From: JAXGQD01 sp040766665
GTDB lineage: Bacteria > Bacillota > Clostridia > Saccharofermentanales > Fastidiosipilaceae
Direction of reading: 5' to 3'
Length of the DNA stretch: 64,000 nucleotides
NCBI GenBank assembly: GCA_040766665.1
Contig: JAXGQD010000004.1
Coordinates: 124,001-188,000 of the forward strand
Shown: one piece after another, positions 1 through 8,983 of the stretch
Layout of the letters: every line of letters starts with the position of its first letter
How positions within the stretch are numbered: position 1 is the first letter of the stretch
Made by a program: the position numbers and the translations under genes
The notes under the pieces: generated by a model
The model's database searches: none
Told to the model about the DNA's origin: nothing
Seen by the model: only the letters and a program-made list of their open reading frames with translations

Positions 1-12
1 TCGGAGCGTAAA

Positions 13-1077
13 ATGCGCAAGCTGCAAAGTAGCATCATGGACAAGATTGGAGCAACAGTCGTCGCAACACCAATAAGGGCAAACGGGTCTGCAGCCGAAG
101 AAAAGAACAACGCGCCCAATGCCGAAGAACCCATCAAGTCTGGATTCATCGCCATCGTTGGGCGCCCCAACGCCGGCAAGTCGACCCTCTTAAACCAATT
201 GAGCGGAGAATATTTGGCGATTACGTCTCATAAAGCCCAGACAACCCGTAATAACATTCGCTGCATTATTGACAGCCCGGAAGCGCAGTGCATTTTTATC
301 GACACACCGGGTCTGCACAGTCCCAAGCATCAGTTGGGTAATTTTATGATGGAAGGGGTACATACAGCCGTCGATGACAGCGATTTACTGTTGTTGATTC
401 TGGATGCCAATAAACGGGTTTTGAGTAAAGAGGAAAGTACGCTGGTCGCACGTGCCAATGCGATGGGGAAACCCGTCATTCTAGCGCTAAATAAAATTGA
501 CAGTGTCGAAAAGATCAGCCTTCTGCCCTTAATCGAACGCCTCTCAAAGCGCGGAGATTTTCAAGCGATCGTACCGATTTCTGCTTTAAAAGGTGACGGA
601 TCAAAGATCCTGATGCAAGAAATAATAACTGCCTTGCCGTTTGGACCGCGCTATTACTCAGCAGATGATTATACCGATCAAACCGAGCGTCAATTAGCGG
701 CTGAACTGATTCGAGAACAGATTCTACGCTTTACCAACCAAGAGATTCCTCACGGCACCGGCGTCATCATTACGTCCTTTGATGAACGATGGGAGGATGG
801 GGCAGAGGATGAATATGCGCGACAGCTTGTCAAAATCAAGGCGGATATTCTCTGTGAAAGGGAATCGCATAAGATTATTTTAATCGGCAAACAAGGCACG
901 ATGCTTAAGCGTATCGGAAGTTCCGCCCGCATTGCAATTGAACAAATGCTTGATTGTAAAGTTTACTTGGAGCTGTTTGTCAAAGTTAGGCCGGACTGGC
1001 GTAATCGTCCGTCCATTCTTAGTGATTTGGGTTACCAAATGCCCAAAGATGATAAAAAGCAACGAAAGAAAAAATAA
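13..1077 (+). CDS. era: GTPase Era (ribosome assembly)
   Basis: Era is a GTPase that binds the 3' end of 16S rRNA during 30S maturation. The G domain shows GRPNAGKST (residues 50-58), DTPG (97-100) and NKID (160-163). The C-terminal third carries a KH-type RNA-binding region around GKQGTMLKRIG. The 354 residues exceed the usual ~300 because about 40 poorly conserved residues precede the G domain. The start at 13 has GGAG seven bases upstream; M9 is an alternative start. The gene ends four bases before recO, a common Firmicutes neighbour, so the two are probably co-transcribed. Identity is certain; the extended N-terminus is the only oddity. Confidence 0.97.
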   Translation: MRKLQSSIMDKIGATVVATPIRANGSAAEEKNNAPNAEEPIKSGFIAIVGRPNAGKSTLLNQLSGEYLAITSHKAQTTRNNIRCIIDSPEAQCIFIDTPGLHSPKHQLGNFMMEGVHTAVDDSDLLLLILDANKRVLSKEESTLVARANAMGKPVILALNKIDSVEKISLLPLIERLSKRGDFQAIVPISALKGDGSKILMQEIITALPFGPRYYSADDYTDQTERQLAAELIREQILRFTNQEIPHGTGVIITSFDERWEDGAEDEYARQLVKIKADILCERESHKIILIGKQGTMLKRIGSSARIAIEQMLDCKVYLELFVKVRPDWRNRPSILSDLGYQMPKDDKKQRKKK

Positions 1078-1080
1078 CAA

Positions 1081-1935
1081 ATGAGCTTGATGAATGTAAA
1101 AGCGCTGGTGCTGAGGGCGAATCCGGCCAACGACCACGACCGTTATGTGCGTATCATTTGTCGCGAGTTTGGCTTGATTGAAACTTATGCACGCGGGGCT
1201 CTGCGTCCAAAGAATGCTTTGCTCGCCAGCACGGAAGCTTTTGGTTTTTGCGAAGTGACGCTTTTTACCCATAAAGAAAAGTATTACATCAATAACGCGA
1301 CATTTATTTATCCTTTCAGTGCCTTAAAGCAGAGCATAGAATGCTTAACAGCCGCTGCCCATTTAGCTGACATCGCCATCGATATCAGTCAAAGTGTCGA
1401 AGCCTATGAAGCCTTATACGAGTTGCTGGTTTACGCTTTTTATGCGTTGGAACAGGCAGCCACAGCAGACGTGCATGCGGTACTTTCTGTAGTGCATGCC
1501 TGTGAGATACGGCTCCTGGCCTTGGCAGGTTACCGTCTGAACTTTGAACCCTGCCCGCACTGTGGCCTGGCCTTAAATGATATTCGCGCACTCTATTTTA
1601 ATTTTCCCAGCATGCGCTTTATTTGCGGAAATGAAGCGAAAAAATCATTGGGCTTCAATGTGGCAAAACAAAGCCATATTGAAGGGTCTAAATCTTGGGA
1701 AATCTCTTACCGCAGTTACTTGGGCGAACCGCTTTGGCCTATTTCTCAGGCCTTGTTTGAAGCCTTACGCTTTTTCTCCGAACAGCCCCAAAACCGTCTT
1801 TTTTCTTTCAAAATCAGTCCGGAACTGGAGCGTGAACTCGCTGCTTTTACCCAAGCCTACCTTACAGCTAGTTTGGAAAAACACTATAAACGCTTAGGGT
1901 TTTTGTTTCAGCTCATGGAAAACGGAGCCGACTAA
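1081..1935 (+). CDS. recO: DNA repair protein RecO
   Basis: RecO works with RecR in the RecFOR pathway, helping load RecA on SSB-coated single-stranded DNA. The N-terminal half begins with the family's OB-fold pattern (KALVLRANPANDHDRYVRII...GLIETYARGALRPKN). The middle has a zinc-finger-like CPHCG near residue 158 and a later ICGNE, and the C-terminus is helical. The length of 284 aa is slightly above the usual 240-260. It follows era by three bases and converges on the helicase gene, whose stop lies 10 bases beyond the recO stop. Confidence 0.95.
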   Translation: MSLMNVKALVLRANPANDHDRYVRIICREFGLIETYARGALRPKNALLASTEAFGFCEVTLFTHKEKYYINNATFIYPFSALKQSIECLTAAAHLADIAIDISQSVEAYEALYELLVYAFYALEQAATADVHAVLSVVHACEIRLLALAGYRLNFEPCPHCGLALNDIRALYFNFPSMRFICGNEAKKSLGFNVAKQSHIEGSKSWEISYRSYLGEPLWPISQALFEALRFFSEQPQNRLFSFKISPELERELAAFTQAYLTASLEKHYKRLGFLFQLMENGAD

Positions 1936-1945
1936 AGTTCTGCTT

Positions 1946-4471
1946 TTATTCATCCGTATAGTTGGGTGTTGCGGCGAGGACCTCTTTGAGTTCCTGTAAG
2001 TCGGAAACAAATACAGGATGCCATTCTTCGGGGAAAAGTTGGCGGTAATCCGGACGTGCATAGCGTTGGTCCAGCAGAAGAATTAGACCCTTGTCGTTTT
2101 CGCTGCGAATCAGGCGACCGGCAGCCTGCAATACCTTATTAAAGCCCGGGAACTGGTAGGCATATTGAAAGCCTTGGCGATTACTTTCGTCAAAGTATTG
2201 TTTCATCAGCTCGCGTTCAGGTGAAAGCTGAGGGATACCCGTGCCCACAATAATGACACCGTGCAGGCGTTCACCGCTGAGATCGATGCCCTCTCCAAAG
2301 ATGCCTCCCAACAAGGCGATGCCCAGCAAACTGCGCGGACTGGAGGCGTCGAATTTTGCCAAAAACTTACGTTTTTCGTTATCTTTCATACCGCGGCTCT
2401 GCACCAGGAGCTCAATGGGGCGTTCTTTAAAAATTCGCTGAAAATAGGGCAGGCTGCTTTCCATGTAACTGTAGGAGGGGAAGAATAGCAGGTATTTACC
2501 GGGTCTGACGATGAGGGTATTGGCCACCAATTTAACCAAGGTACTCAGCGACTTGTTTCTTTCCTGATAAGAGGTACGTATTTCATCAAAGATACACAGA
2601 CTCAGATTTTCAGCAGGAAAAGGTGAGGGCAGCACCAACTGGTCCGGTTTGTCGTCTCTGGCTAAACCACAGAAAGCCGTCACGAAATAGGGCATCGGTG
2701 TTAGTGTCGCGGAGAAGAAGATGGCCGCGTGGCGGTTGCGATAAAGGGCAATCAGGCGATCGGAAGCATCGAGGCAGAGCATCCGGAGTTCAAGAGTCGC
2801 AGCGTCTGTTTGAGCACTGAATACGTAACGGTCATTGAAGAATTCGTCAGCCACACGCAGAAAAAAGAGGGCGGAAAAATAGAAGTCGAGGACGATGCGT
2901 TTTTTGCCCAAATCATAAATATCGTCTAGTAGTTCTCGCAAAACAAAGCTCAGCGAGCGCAGACTGTGGATAAACTTGCGGGCGGGTTGACGAATGGCGC
3001 GGTAATTTTCCGCTTGCATGACGCGTTGCGGTTCAAGCTCTTCTTCTAAAAGATCAAAGGCTGGCTGATTGAGCTTGATGGCGGCTTTGAGGCTGTCCAT
3101 GTAACGCAGCAAGGGCGCGAAATAACGCTCCTGTTCACCGAAGTATTCTTTGATTACCGCTGCGGCCTTCAGTACTTGCTGATCAGTCAGCGAGGCACTG
3201 TACATATCCCGCATGCGATCCGGTAAGTTATGCGCTTCATCAACCAGCAGGGCAAAATGCGACTGCGGCACATTAAAAAAACGCTGCAAACGCACGCGCG
3301 GGTCAAAGGCGTGATTATAGTCACCGATAATCACATCACAATACAAGGCGGCATCGAGGGAAAGCTCAAAAGGGCAGAGCCGATGCTTCAAACCCATTTC
3401 CTGCACCTTTTCGGCATCAATTGAAAAATTCAGTAAGAGCTCAGCCAGCCCCGCCTGCAGGTTGTTGTAGTACGAACTGGCATAGGGGCAAATCCGTGTA
3501 TCACAATACAGTTCAGGTGCCAGACAAAGCTGTTCTTTGGCGGTCAAGGTCAGGCGCCTAAGGGCAAAACGGCCTTCAGTCAAAGCATCCAAGGCTTCCT
3601 GGGCTACCATGCGTGTCGATGTTTTAGCTGTAAGATAGAAAATCTGATCAATCAGCTGTGCACCTAATGCTTTCACACTGGGATAGAGCGTCGATATAGT
3701 TTTTCCTGTCCCCGTCGGTGCCTGTATCAGCAAGGGCGTTCTGGTTTTCAGATTTTTAAGCACCTGCTGCATGAATGTTTTTTGCCCATCACGTAAATTA
3801 GGATATGGAAAACGTAGCTGTTTGATATCGCGATCGCGACGCAGGCGATAATCACGGAAATTTCTGGCAAAATCCAAATAACGCACCGCCGTCATTTCGA
3901 ACCATTCTTCCAGCGCGGCGAAACTTTCCTTGCGTTCCAGCATAAAGCTCTGTAAGTCTTCAGAGGAGACATAGGCAAGCAGATAGCGATGTTCCGTCAG
4001 GGCATAGCGCGCTTTGACTGCCTTTCTGCTTTTGAAATCGTCCGTTGCCAAGGCGTCCAGAAGCTTTTGGCGTTTTTCCAGGGCATACATGTAGCAGTAC
4101 ATCTTACACTGTGCCCAATGCAGGCTTTCACCCTTTGTGGACAAGTCTGTGACCGGTATCGCCACCGACTTCACTTCAATGATGTAATCTTCCTCTGCTG
4201 CGTGGACGATGAGATCGGCCCGACCTTGAATGTGCATCAGGAAATCTCCGTTGCCGTAATCGGCGCTCAGGCTGTACTCCTGCTCGATATTTTCAGTTGC
4301 GGCTTCTTTTTTTAGCTTGCGGAAGAAGGATTGGTGGACGCGGGTGCCTTGGATACCGCTGAAATCGGAAAAAGTGAGCGGGGAAAGACCGCCCTCTTGA
4401 TGCACAAAAGAGACCAGCTGGGTAACGCCGACTTTGAAGTCCGGTTTTGCGATGATGAATGCTTCAGGCAA
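1946..4471 (-). CDS. DinG/XPD-like DNA helicase with PD-(D/E)XK domain
   Basis: This is a superfamily 2 helicase of the Rad3/XPD/DinG group. The N-terminal ~200 residues carry a PD-(D/E)XK-like nuclease core: GRAD with D86, then IIEVK with E99 and K101. The helicase half has Walker A APTGTGKT (251-258), four cysteines placed as in an XPD 4Fe-4S cluster (C316, C323, C328, C366), DEAH at 411-414, and C-terminal GEGIDL and QAAGRLIRS motifs. The start is a TTG with GAGGAG seven bases upstream. It probably acts in DNA repair or on branched DNA. The fused nuclease domain is inferred from motif spacing and has not been checked structurally. Confidence 0.9.
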   Translation of the reverse strand: MPEAFIIAKPDFKVGVTQLVSFVHQEGGLSPLTFSDFSGIQGTRVHQSFFRKLKKEAATENIEQEYSLSADYGNGDFLMHIQGRADLIVHAAEEDYIIEVKSVAIPVTDLSTKGESLHWAQCKMYCYMYALEKRQKLLDALATDDFKSRKAVKARYALTEHRYLLAYVSSEDLQSFMLERKESFAALEEWFEMTAVRYLDFARNFRDYRLRRDRDIKQLRFPYPNLRDGQKTFMQQVLKNLKTRTPLLIQAPTGTGKTISTLYPSVKALGAQLIDQIFYLTAKTSTRMVAQEALDALTEGRFALRRLTLTAKEQLCLAPELYCDTRICPYASSYYNNLQAGLAELLLNFSIDAEKVQEMGLKHRLCPFELSLDAALYCDVIIGDYNHAFDPRVRLQRFFNVPQSHFALLVDEAHNLPDRMRDMYSASLTDQQVLKAAAVIKEYFGEQERYFAPLLRYMDSLKAAIKLNQPAFDLLEEELEPQRVMQAENYRAIRQPARKFIHSLRSLSFVLRELLDDIYDLGKKRIVLDFYFSALFFLRVADEFFNDRYVFSAQTDAATLELRMLCLDASDRLIALYRNRHAAIFFSATLTPMPYFVTAFCGLARDDKPDQLVLPSPFPAENLSLCIFDEIRTSYQERNKSLSTLVKLVANTLIVRPGKYLLFFPSYSYMESSLPYFQRIFKERPIELLVQSRGMKDNEKRKFLAKFDASSPRSLLGIALLGGIFGEGIDLSGERLHGVIIVGTGIPQLSPERELMKQYFDESNRQGFQYAYQFPGFNKVLQAAGRLIRSENDKGLILLLDQRYARPDYRQLFPEEWHPVFVSDLQELKEVLAATPNYTDE

Positions 4472-4587
4472 TGTGAGGCTCCTCGGCGGAGATTATTCTT
4501 TCCCTCAAAGTATAGCGCATTGTCTTGCATATGCGTCTACGCTTGTTGCAACGCTGGTTTGGTTGTTGGTGACGAGGCACGTAAAAC

Positions 4588-4810
4588 GGCAAAATTTTCG
4601 CAAATTCAACGTAAAGCCCTCTAAATTGGGCTAAAATTTAGTCGTTGGGGTGTTTTACCGCAACTTTTTTCGCAAATCCAAGTTGTTTTTACAATACAAA
4701 TGGATTAGCGAAAAAACTGCCTGATTTTCAGCAATTGAGTGGGTTTATCGCCCTAAAACAGCGCCTAAAATGGATTGACGAAAATTTTGCCGATTTATCA
4801 GCGGAGTCGC
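4588..4810. repeat. Degenerate intergenic repeats, GGCAAAATTTTCG family
   Basis: The gap between the helicase gene and the HPr-like remnant has no supportable gene. It holds the 13-mer GGCAAAATTTTCG at 4588-4600, which recurs exactly at 27173-27185. Two diverged ~39-bp copies start with AAATGGATT near 4698 and 4768. Each continues as a GCGAAAA/ACGAAAA run, TGCC and a GATTT...CAGC tail. AGCGGAGTCGCC also occurs twice, near 4799 and 4852. Function is unknown. Confidence 0.55.
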
Positions 4811-4891
4811 CAGTAAGCGGGAGGCAACGGCTTAAATTGCGAAGCGGAGTCGCCGGAATCCCAAAGATATCAACTCCTGTACTACAGAATT

Positions 4892-4920
4892 AAAAAAGGG
4901 CTGCCCCGCAAGCTCTTTTT
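4892..4920 (-). terminator. Hairpin terminator after HPr-like remnant
   Basis: AAAAA-GGGCT pairs with AGCTC-TTTTT (one G-T pair) around an 8-base loop. The A and T runs allow function in either direction. It lies about 55 bases downstream of the stop of the minus-strand HPr-like remnant. Confidence 0.55.
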
Positions 4921-4974
4921 CGAGCCGCTGAGACAGCACCATGATATTCATTTGAACCGTATAAGCTTAGCAGC

Positions 4975-5205
4975 TTATGCACTGATCATATAATCGATGA
5001 TATTCATCATTTCGTTGGGATCTGAGAGGCTGATGCTGAGCCCGGTGTCACCCGGTTTCATGAGTTTCAACACTTGTTGAGCGGTGCTTCCTTCTTTCAG
5101 GCTGCAACGGCTGTTGTCAGGTTAATTTAAAAGGACATCGCCTTTCATATTCTGTACTTCGCTGAGGAAACGATCCATATTCTTAATCCATCTAATCTTA
5201 ATCAT
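4975..5205 (-). pseudogene. HPr-like protein remnant with in-frame stop
   Basis: Read on the minus strand from ATG at 5205, the frame runs MIKIRWIKNMDRFLSEVQNM, then KGDVLLN, a TAA stop at codon 28, and 48 further in-frame codons ending IIDYMISA. GAAAGGA sits nine bases before the ATG. Size (76 residues if read through), the GDV-x-L segment and the ending resemble Firmicutes HPr-like (PtsH-paralogue) proteins, but the active-site histidine region is not recognisable. The single stop makes it a probable pseudogene, unless the first 27 codons are a separate peptide. Similarity is judged by eye. Confidence 0.5.
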
Positions 5206-5343
5206 TGCTATAGTCCTTTCTGTTTTTCTAACTAGAGGCTTGTGTTCTGTGCTTCTATCTGGTATCAATATAACATCAGAAATGGCGACATAATAGCATT
5301 AAAACAGCAAAATTATATGAAAATAACGTCAAGTGAGGTAAAT

Positions 5344-6255
5344 ATGGCAATTTCTAAATGGAGTGTAAAGATTAGTGATGAAGGTGAGGAACTCGTCGAA
5401 CATGGATCAACTCATTTTCCGGTTGCTTGTTACAACGAAGATTTACATAATGAACCTGTGCCATGGCATTGGCATGAGGAATTGGAGTTTGTGAGAGTGA
5501 GTGAAGGGGAAGCACTTGTTGAAGAATCCAGCGAAAAGTACATCGTCAAAGCCGGCTCAGGTTTCTTTATAAATTCAGAGGTGCTTCATGCTGTTTGGCC
5601 AGCGGTGCCTGAGCGCTGTAAGTTACAATCTTTGGTTTTCAAGCCGCGTTTAGTCGCAGGAGGTTTAGATAGTGTTTTTTGGCAAAAATATCTGCAACCT
5701 CTCATTAAAAATCAATCACAAAAAATTAAAATTCTTGAGCCGAAATCTGAATGGCAAATAGAAGCCATCTCGCTGATTGAAGAAGCCTGGCAGGCAATGG
5801 CTTATGAGCCACCGGGATATGAATTTAAACTGAGAAACAAACTATCTGAACTGGTCTTCATTTTTACTCAACAAATCGCTGCAAGCCCACGGCAGCTTTC
5901 TGAAAAGGAACAACGGGACGAGAACAGAATTAAAAAAATGTTGTCATTCATACACAGTAACTATAATGAGCCGTTGACCTGTACAGATATTGCTCAAAGC
6001 GCATCGATTAGTGAGAGCGAATGTTTACGATGTTTTCGTACTACTATAGGTAGCTCACCAATTCAATATCTTAAACGATATCGATTACAAAAGGCAGCTG
6101 ATTATTTATCTGACAGTGGCCTAACCGTAACCCAAATAGCCGAGCGCTGCGGCTTTATGGAAATGAGCTATTTTGCCAAAAGCTTTAAAGATTTGCGCGG
6201 TATGACTCCGAGTGAGTTTCGCAAGGAAAAATTAGCCAAGCGAAGGGTGGGATGA
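5344..6255 (+). CDS. AraC family transcriptional regulator
   Basis: The protein has an N-terminal cupin-like sensor half (PWHWHEELEFVRVSEGEA near residue 40) and a C-terminal double helix-turn-helix. The DNA-binding part includes DIAQSASISESECLRCFR and ends in TQIAERCGFMEMSYFAKSF...GMTPSEFRK. The frame is open from 5242, but ATG 5344 is preferred: GTGAGG lies a few bases upstream and the protein then begins MAISKWSVKI, giving 304 aa, a typical length. Ligand and targets are unknown. Possible targets are the downstream zinc-transporter gene or distant sugar genes. Confidence 0.9.
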   Translation: MAISKWSVKISDEGEELVEHGSTHFPVACYNEDLHNEPVPWHWHEELEFVRVSEGEALVEESSEKYIVKAGSGFFINSEVLHAVWPAVPERCKLQSLVFKPRLVAGGLDSVFWQKYLQPLIKNQSQKIKILEPKSEWQIEAISLIEEAWQAMAYEPPGYEFKLRNKLSELVFIFTQQIAASPRQLSEKEQRDENRIKKMLSFIHSNYNEPLTCTDIAQSASISESECLRCFRTTIGSSPIQYLKRYRLQKAADYLSDSGLTVTQIAERCGFMEMSYFAKSFKDLRGMTPSEFRKEKLAKRRVG

Positions 6256-6325
6256 ATCAAGCGCAAGAGCGGTTCTGTATGTTAGCATGACTTGAATGCC
6301 TGAATAAGAAGGATGGATATAAAAG

Positions 6326-7138
6326 ATGAACGAGATGTCCAATGTGCTTTTTGCCTTTATGCTGACGCTTTTTGCCGGTCTGGCTACGGGAATCGGCAGC
6401 CTACTGGCCTTACTGACGAGGAAAACGAGTCCGCGTTTCTTATCGGGGGCTTTGGGCTTTTCTGCAGGCGTGATGCTCTATGTGTCCTTCGCCGACATAT
6501 TGGTTAAGGCAAAAGACTCGCTCATTGAAGCCCTTGGCGTAAAAACCGGATCCTGGGCTGTGGTCGGGGCTTTTTTTGCCGGTGTTCTGATCATTGCTCT
6601 AATCGACAATCTGATTCCGTCCACCGAGAACCCCCATGAGGTGCACACGGTGGAAGAGATGGACGGCCAAAGCGAAGAGCATAAGCAGAAACTGATGCGT
6701 ATGGGGGTATTTACCGCCTTGGCTATTGCGATTCACAACTTTCCTGAAGGTTTAGCCACTTTTACGGCGGCTGTGACGGACCCCAAGCTTGGTATTCCTG
6801 TTGCCGTTGCTATTGCCATTCATAATATTCCTGAAGGCATTGCGGTGGCGGTCCCTGTGTTTTACGCGACGAACAGCAGAAGAAAAGCATTCCGGCTCTC
6901 ATTCCTTTCCGGTTTATCTGAGCCGGTGGGCGCGTTGTTAGGCTATATTTTGTTACGTAATGTTTTGAGTGATTCCGTCATGGGGCTAATTTTTGCCGCG
7001 GTGGCGGGCATCATGGTCTATATCAGTCTTGATGAACTCTTGCCCTCGGCACGCGAGTACGGCGAACACCACATCGCCATCAACGGTCTGGTCGCCGGGA
7101 TGGCCGTAATGGCTGTGAGCTTGTTGCTGTTTATTTAA
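6326..7138 (+). CDS. zupT: ZIP family metal transporter (ZupT-like)
   Basis: This membrane protein of 270 aa with about eight hydrophobic segments belongs to the ZIP family, which imports zinc and sometimes iron, manganese or cobalt. The two signature motifs are HNFPEGLATF and HNIPEGIAVAVP, which carry the metal-binding His and Glu residues of transmembrane helices 4 and 5. An acidic and histidine-containing loop (ENPHEVHTVEEMDGQSEEHKQ) precedes helix 4, as usual. Length matches E. coli ZupT. It lies 70 bases after the AraC regulator on the same strand. Specificity cannot be read from sequence. Confidence 0.92.
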   Translation: MNEMSNVLFAFMLTLFAGLATGIGSLLALLTRKTSPRFLSGALGFSAGVMLYVSFADILVKAKDSLIEALGVKTGSWAVVGAFFAGVLIIALIDNLIPSTENPHEVHTVEEMDGQSEEHKQKLMRMGVFTALAIAIHNFPEGLATFTAAVTDPKLGIPVAVAIAIHNIPEGIAVAVPVFYATNSRRKAFRLSFLSGLSEPVGALLGYILLRNVLSDSVMGLIFAAVAGIMVYISLDELLPSAREYGEHHIAINGLVAGMAVMAVSLLLFI

Positions 7139-7186
7139 GCAGAATATGTTTATCAAGACTTGCAATCTGAAGAATCCAAACACAGA

Positions 7187-7231
7187 ACAAAAAACCCGAA
7201 GCTTTTTCTCCTCTGAGATCAACTTCGGGTT
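7187..7231 (-). terminator. Terminator of tRNA-Leu
   Basis: On the minus strand ACCCGAAG pairs with CTTCGGGT across a ~20-base loop and is followed by a T run. It lies directly after the tRNA-Leu 3' end. Confidence 0.8.
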
Positions 7232-7242
7232 CTATTGTGTGT

Positions 7243-7328
7243 TGGTGCGGGAAACAGGACTTGAACCTGCATGATCGGGGATCACTAATACCTGAAACTA
7301 GCGCGTCTGCCAATTCCGCCATTCCCGC
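7243..7328 (-). tRNA. tRNA-Leu (CAG)
   Basis: A class II tRNA on the minus strand. The acceptor GCGGGAA pairs with TTCCCGC. The anticodon arm CTAGT-TT-CAG-GT-ATTAG gives anticodon CAG, reading CUG. A long variable arm (TGATCCCCGATCA) and the GGTTCAAGTCC T-loop are present. The CCA end is encoded (7243-7245). Confidence 0.96.
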
Positions 7329-7339
7329 GGTACTTGGCA

Positions 7340-7368
7340 ATCTTATCTCAAAACTTTGCGCAATGCAA
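7340..7368 (-). promoter_or_regulatory. Sigma-70-type promoter of tRNA-Leu
   Basis: TTGCAT (7363-7368) and TAAGAT (7340-7345) on the minus strand are separated by 17 bases and end 11 bases before the tRNA 5' end. Confidence 0.6.
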
Positions 7369-7511
7369 GTCTTCAGAGCGTAAAAAACTGAGTCTGAGTT
7401 TCAAAAAGTGCCGGCTTGTTTTGCCTCGGTTTAATCCAAGCTTAATCTCAGACTTTTGCCGAAACTGTTATACTTGTAGCTTATAAGGATAAAACAACGG
7501 AGGAACGACAA

Positions 7512-8954
7512 ATGAAGAATGGTGTCTTATTACAGGCCTTTGAATGGAATACTTACGGTGAAGGCCGTTTTTATAAACAGCTGCAGGAAAATGCCCGGGC
7601 ATTAAAAGAAGCGGGTATTACAGCGGTCTGGTTACCCCCTGCGACCAAAGGGACTTCAGACATGGATGTGGGTTATGGCCCCTACGATCTCTTTGACCTA
7701 GGTGAGTTTGATCAGAAAGGGACGGTGCGCACGAAGTATGGCACCAAAGAGGAATTGTTGGCTGCGATTAAAGCTTTGCATGATGAAGGCCTTGAAGTCT
7801 ATGCCGACGTGGTGCTGAATCACAAAGCCGGTGCAGACGAAACCGAGTCCGTACAGGCAGTAAAGGTCAATCCGGACAATCGTAACGAGGAAATTTCTGA
7901 AGTCATGGAAATCGAAGCCTGGACCAAGTTTATGTTTCCGGGCAGAGGCGACAAGTATTCCGATTTTAAGTGGAATTGGACGCATTTTTCCGGCGTTGAC
8001 TTCGATGAGAAGAGCGGTGAACCCGGCATTTATCGTTTGGTGGGAGAGCATAAAAGCTGGTCCGACCATGTGTCGGGTGAAATGGGTAATTTTGATTACC
8101 TGATGCACACGGATATCGACACTTCTCACCCCGATGTACGCAATGAGCTTTTTACCTGGGCCGAGTGGTTGGTCAAGGAAACCGGGGTAGACGGTTTCCG
8201 CTTAGACGCGGTGAAGCATATCGATTCTGAATTCATGTCGGCTTTTATCAGTCACATCAAGGAAAAAGCAGGACCACAGTTTTATGCGGTGGGTGAATAC
8301 TGGCTGTATGATGAGGCCGCTACCAATCATTATCTTTATAAAACCGACTACGATATGGATCTTTTTGACGTGGGCTTACACTTTAATTTCAAGAATGCAG
8401 CCTCAGCCGGTGAAAACTATGATCTGAGGACCATCTTCGATAACAGCATTGTACAAGAACATCCCCAACTGGCGGTGACTTTTGTCGATAACCATGACAG
8501 CCAGCCCGGTCAGGCCTTAGAATCGTGGATTGATGGCTGGTTTAAGCCCATGGCCTATGCGATGATTCTGCTGCGCAAAGACGGTTACCCCTGCATTTTC
8601 GCTGGTGACTATTACGGTATCGAAGGGGATGAGGAAAATCGCGGCCATTTTGATTTCATCAATCACTTGATCAGCATGCGCCAGGAATTCGTGTTTGGCG
8701 AGCAGCAAAACTTCTTTCAGGACGAGCACTGCATCGGTTGGGCGCTGTTCGGTAATGAGGAGCATCCCGGCAAAATGATCGTCGCCATCAATAATTCCGC
8801 AGACAGCAGTCTGCATGTAGATATGGGCGAAGCCCTGGCCGGTACGGTCTTCCGTAATCGTCTCAACGAGGAAGCGCCGGAAATCAGCCTTGATGACTCA
8901 GGGCAAGCGGATTTCCCGGTGCCTGCGGGTTACTTGGCGGTTTACACCAGCTAG
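7512..8954 (+). CDS. amyA: Cytoplasmic alpha-amylase (GH13)
   Basis: A GH13 alpha-amylase of 480 aa that hydrolyses alpha-1,4-glucans. The conserved regions are visible: DVVLNHKAGADE, GFRLDAVKHID (nucleophile Asp), VGEYW (acid/base Glu) and FVDNHDSQPGQ (third catalytic Asp). It begins MKNGVLLQAFEWNTY with no signal peptide, so it should act inside the cell on glycogen or imported maltodextrins, like E. coli AmyA. A GGAGG site lies before the ATG. The glycogen phosphorylase at 28 kb and phosphoglucomutase at 62 kb fit the same glucan pathway. Confidence 0.95.
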   Translation: MKNGVLLQAFEWNTYGEGRFYKQLQENARALKEAGITAVWLPPATKGTSDMDVGYGPYDLFDLGEFDQKGTVRTKYGTKEELLAAIKALHDEGLEVYADVVLNHKAGADETESVQAVKVNPDNRNEEISEVMEIEAWTKFMFPGRGDKYSDFKWNWTHFSGVDFDEKSGEPGIYRLVGEHKSWSDHVSGEMGNFDYLMHTDIDTSHPDVRNELFTWAEWLVKETGVDGFRLDAVKHIDSEFMSAFISHIKEKAGPQFYAVGEYWLYDEAATNHYLYKTDYDMDLFDVGLHFNFKNAASAGENYDLRTIFDNSIVQEHPQLAVTFVDNHDSQPGQALESWIDGWFKPMAYAMILLRKDGYPCIFAGDYYGIEGDEENRGHFDFINHLISMRQEFVFGEQQNFFQDEHCIGWALFGNEEHPGKMIVAINNSADSSLHVDMGEALAGTVFRNRLNEEAPEISLDDSGQADFPVPAGYLAVYTS

Positions 8955-8983
8955 GCTCATACGGCGGAAGACAAACGAAAAGT

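Noticed and set aside
880..1272. 130-codon minus-strand frame across era and recO
   Set aside because: It overlaps two clear genes on the opposite strand, has no ribosome site and no recognisable domain.
5242..5343. Upstream extension of the AraC regulator
   Set aside because: No ribosome site before 5242 and the residues do not resemble family N-termini. ATG 5344 is better placed.
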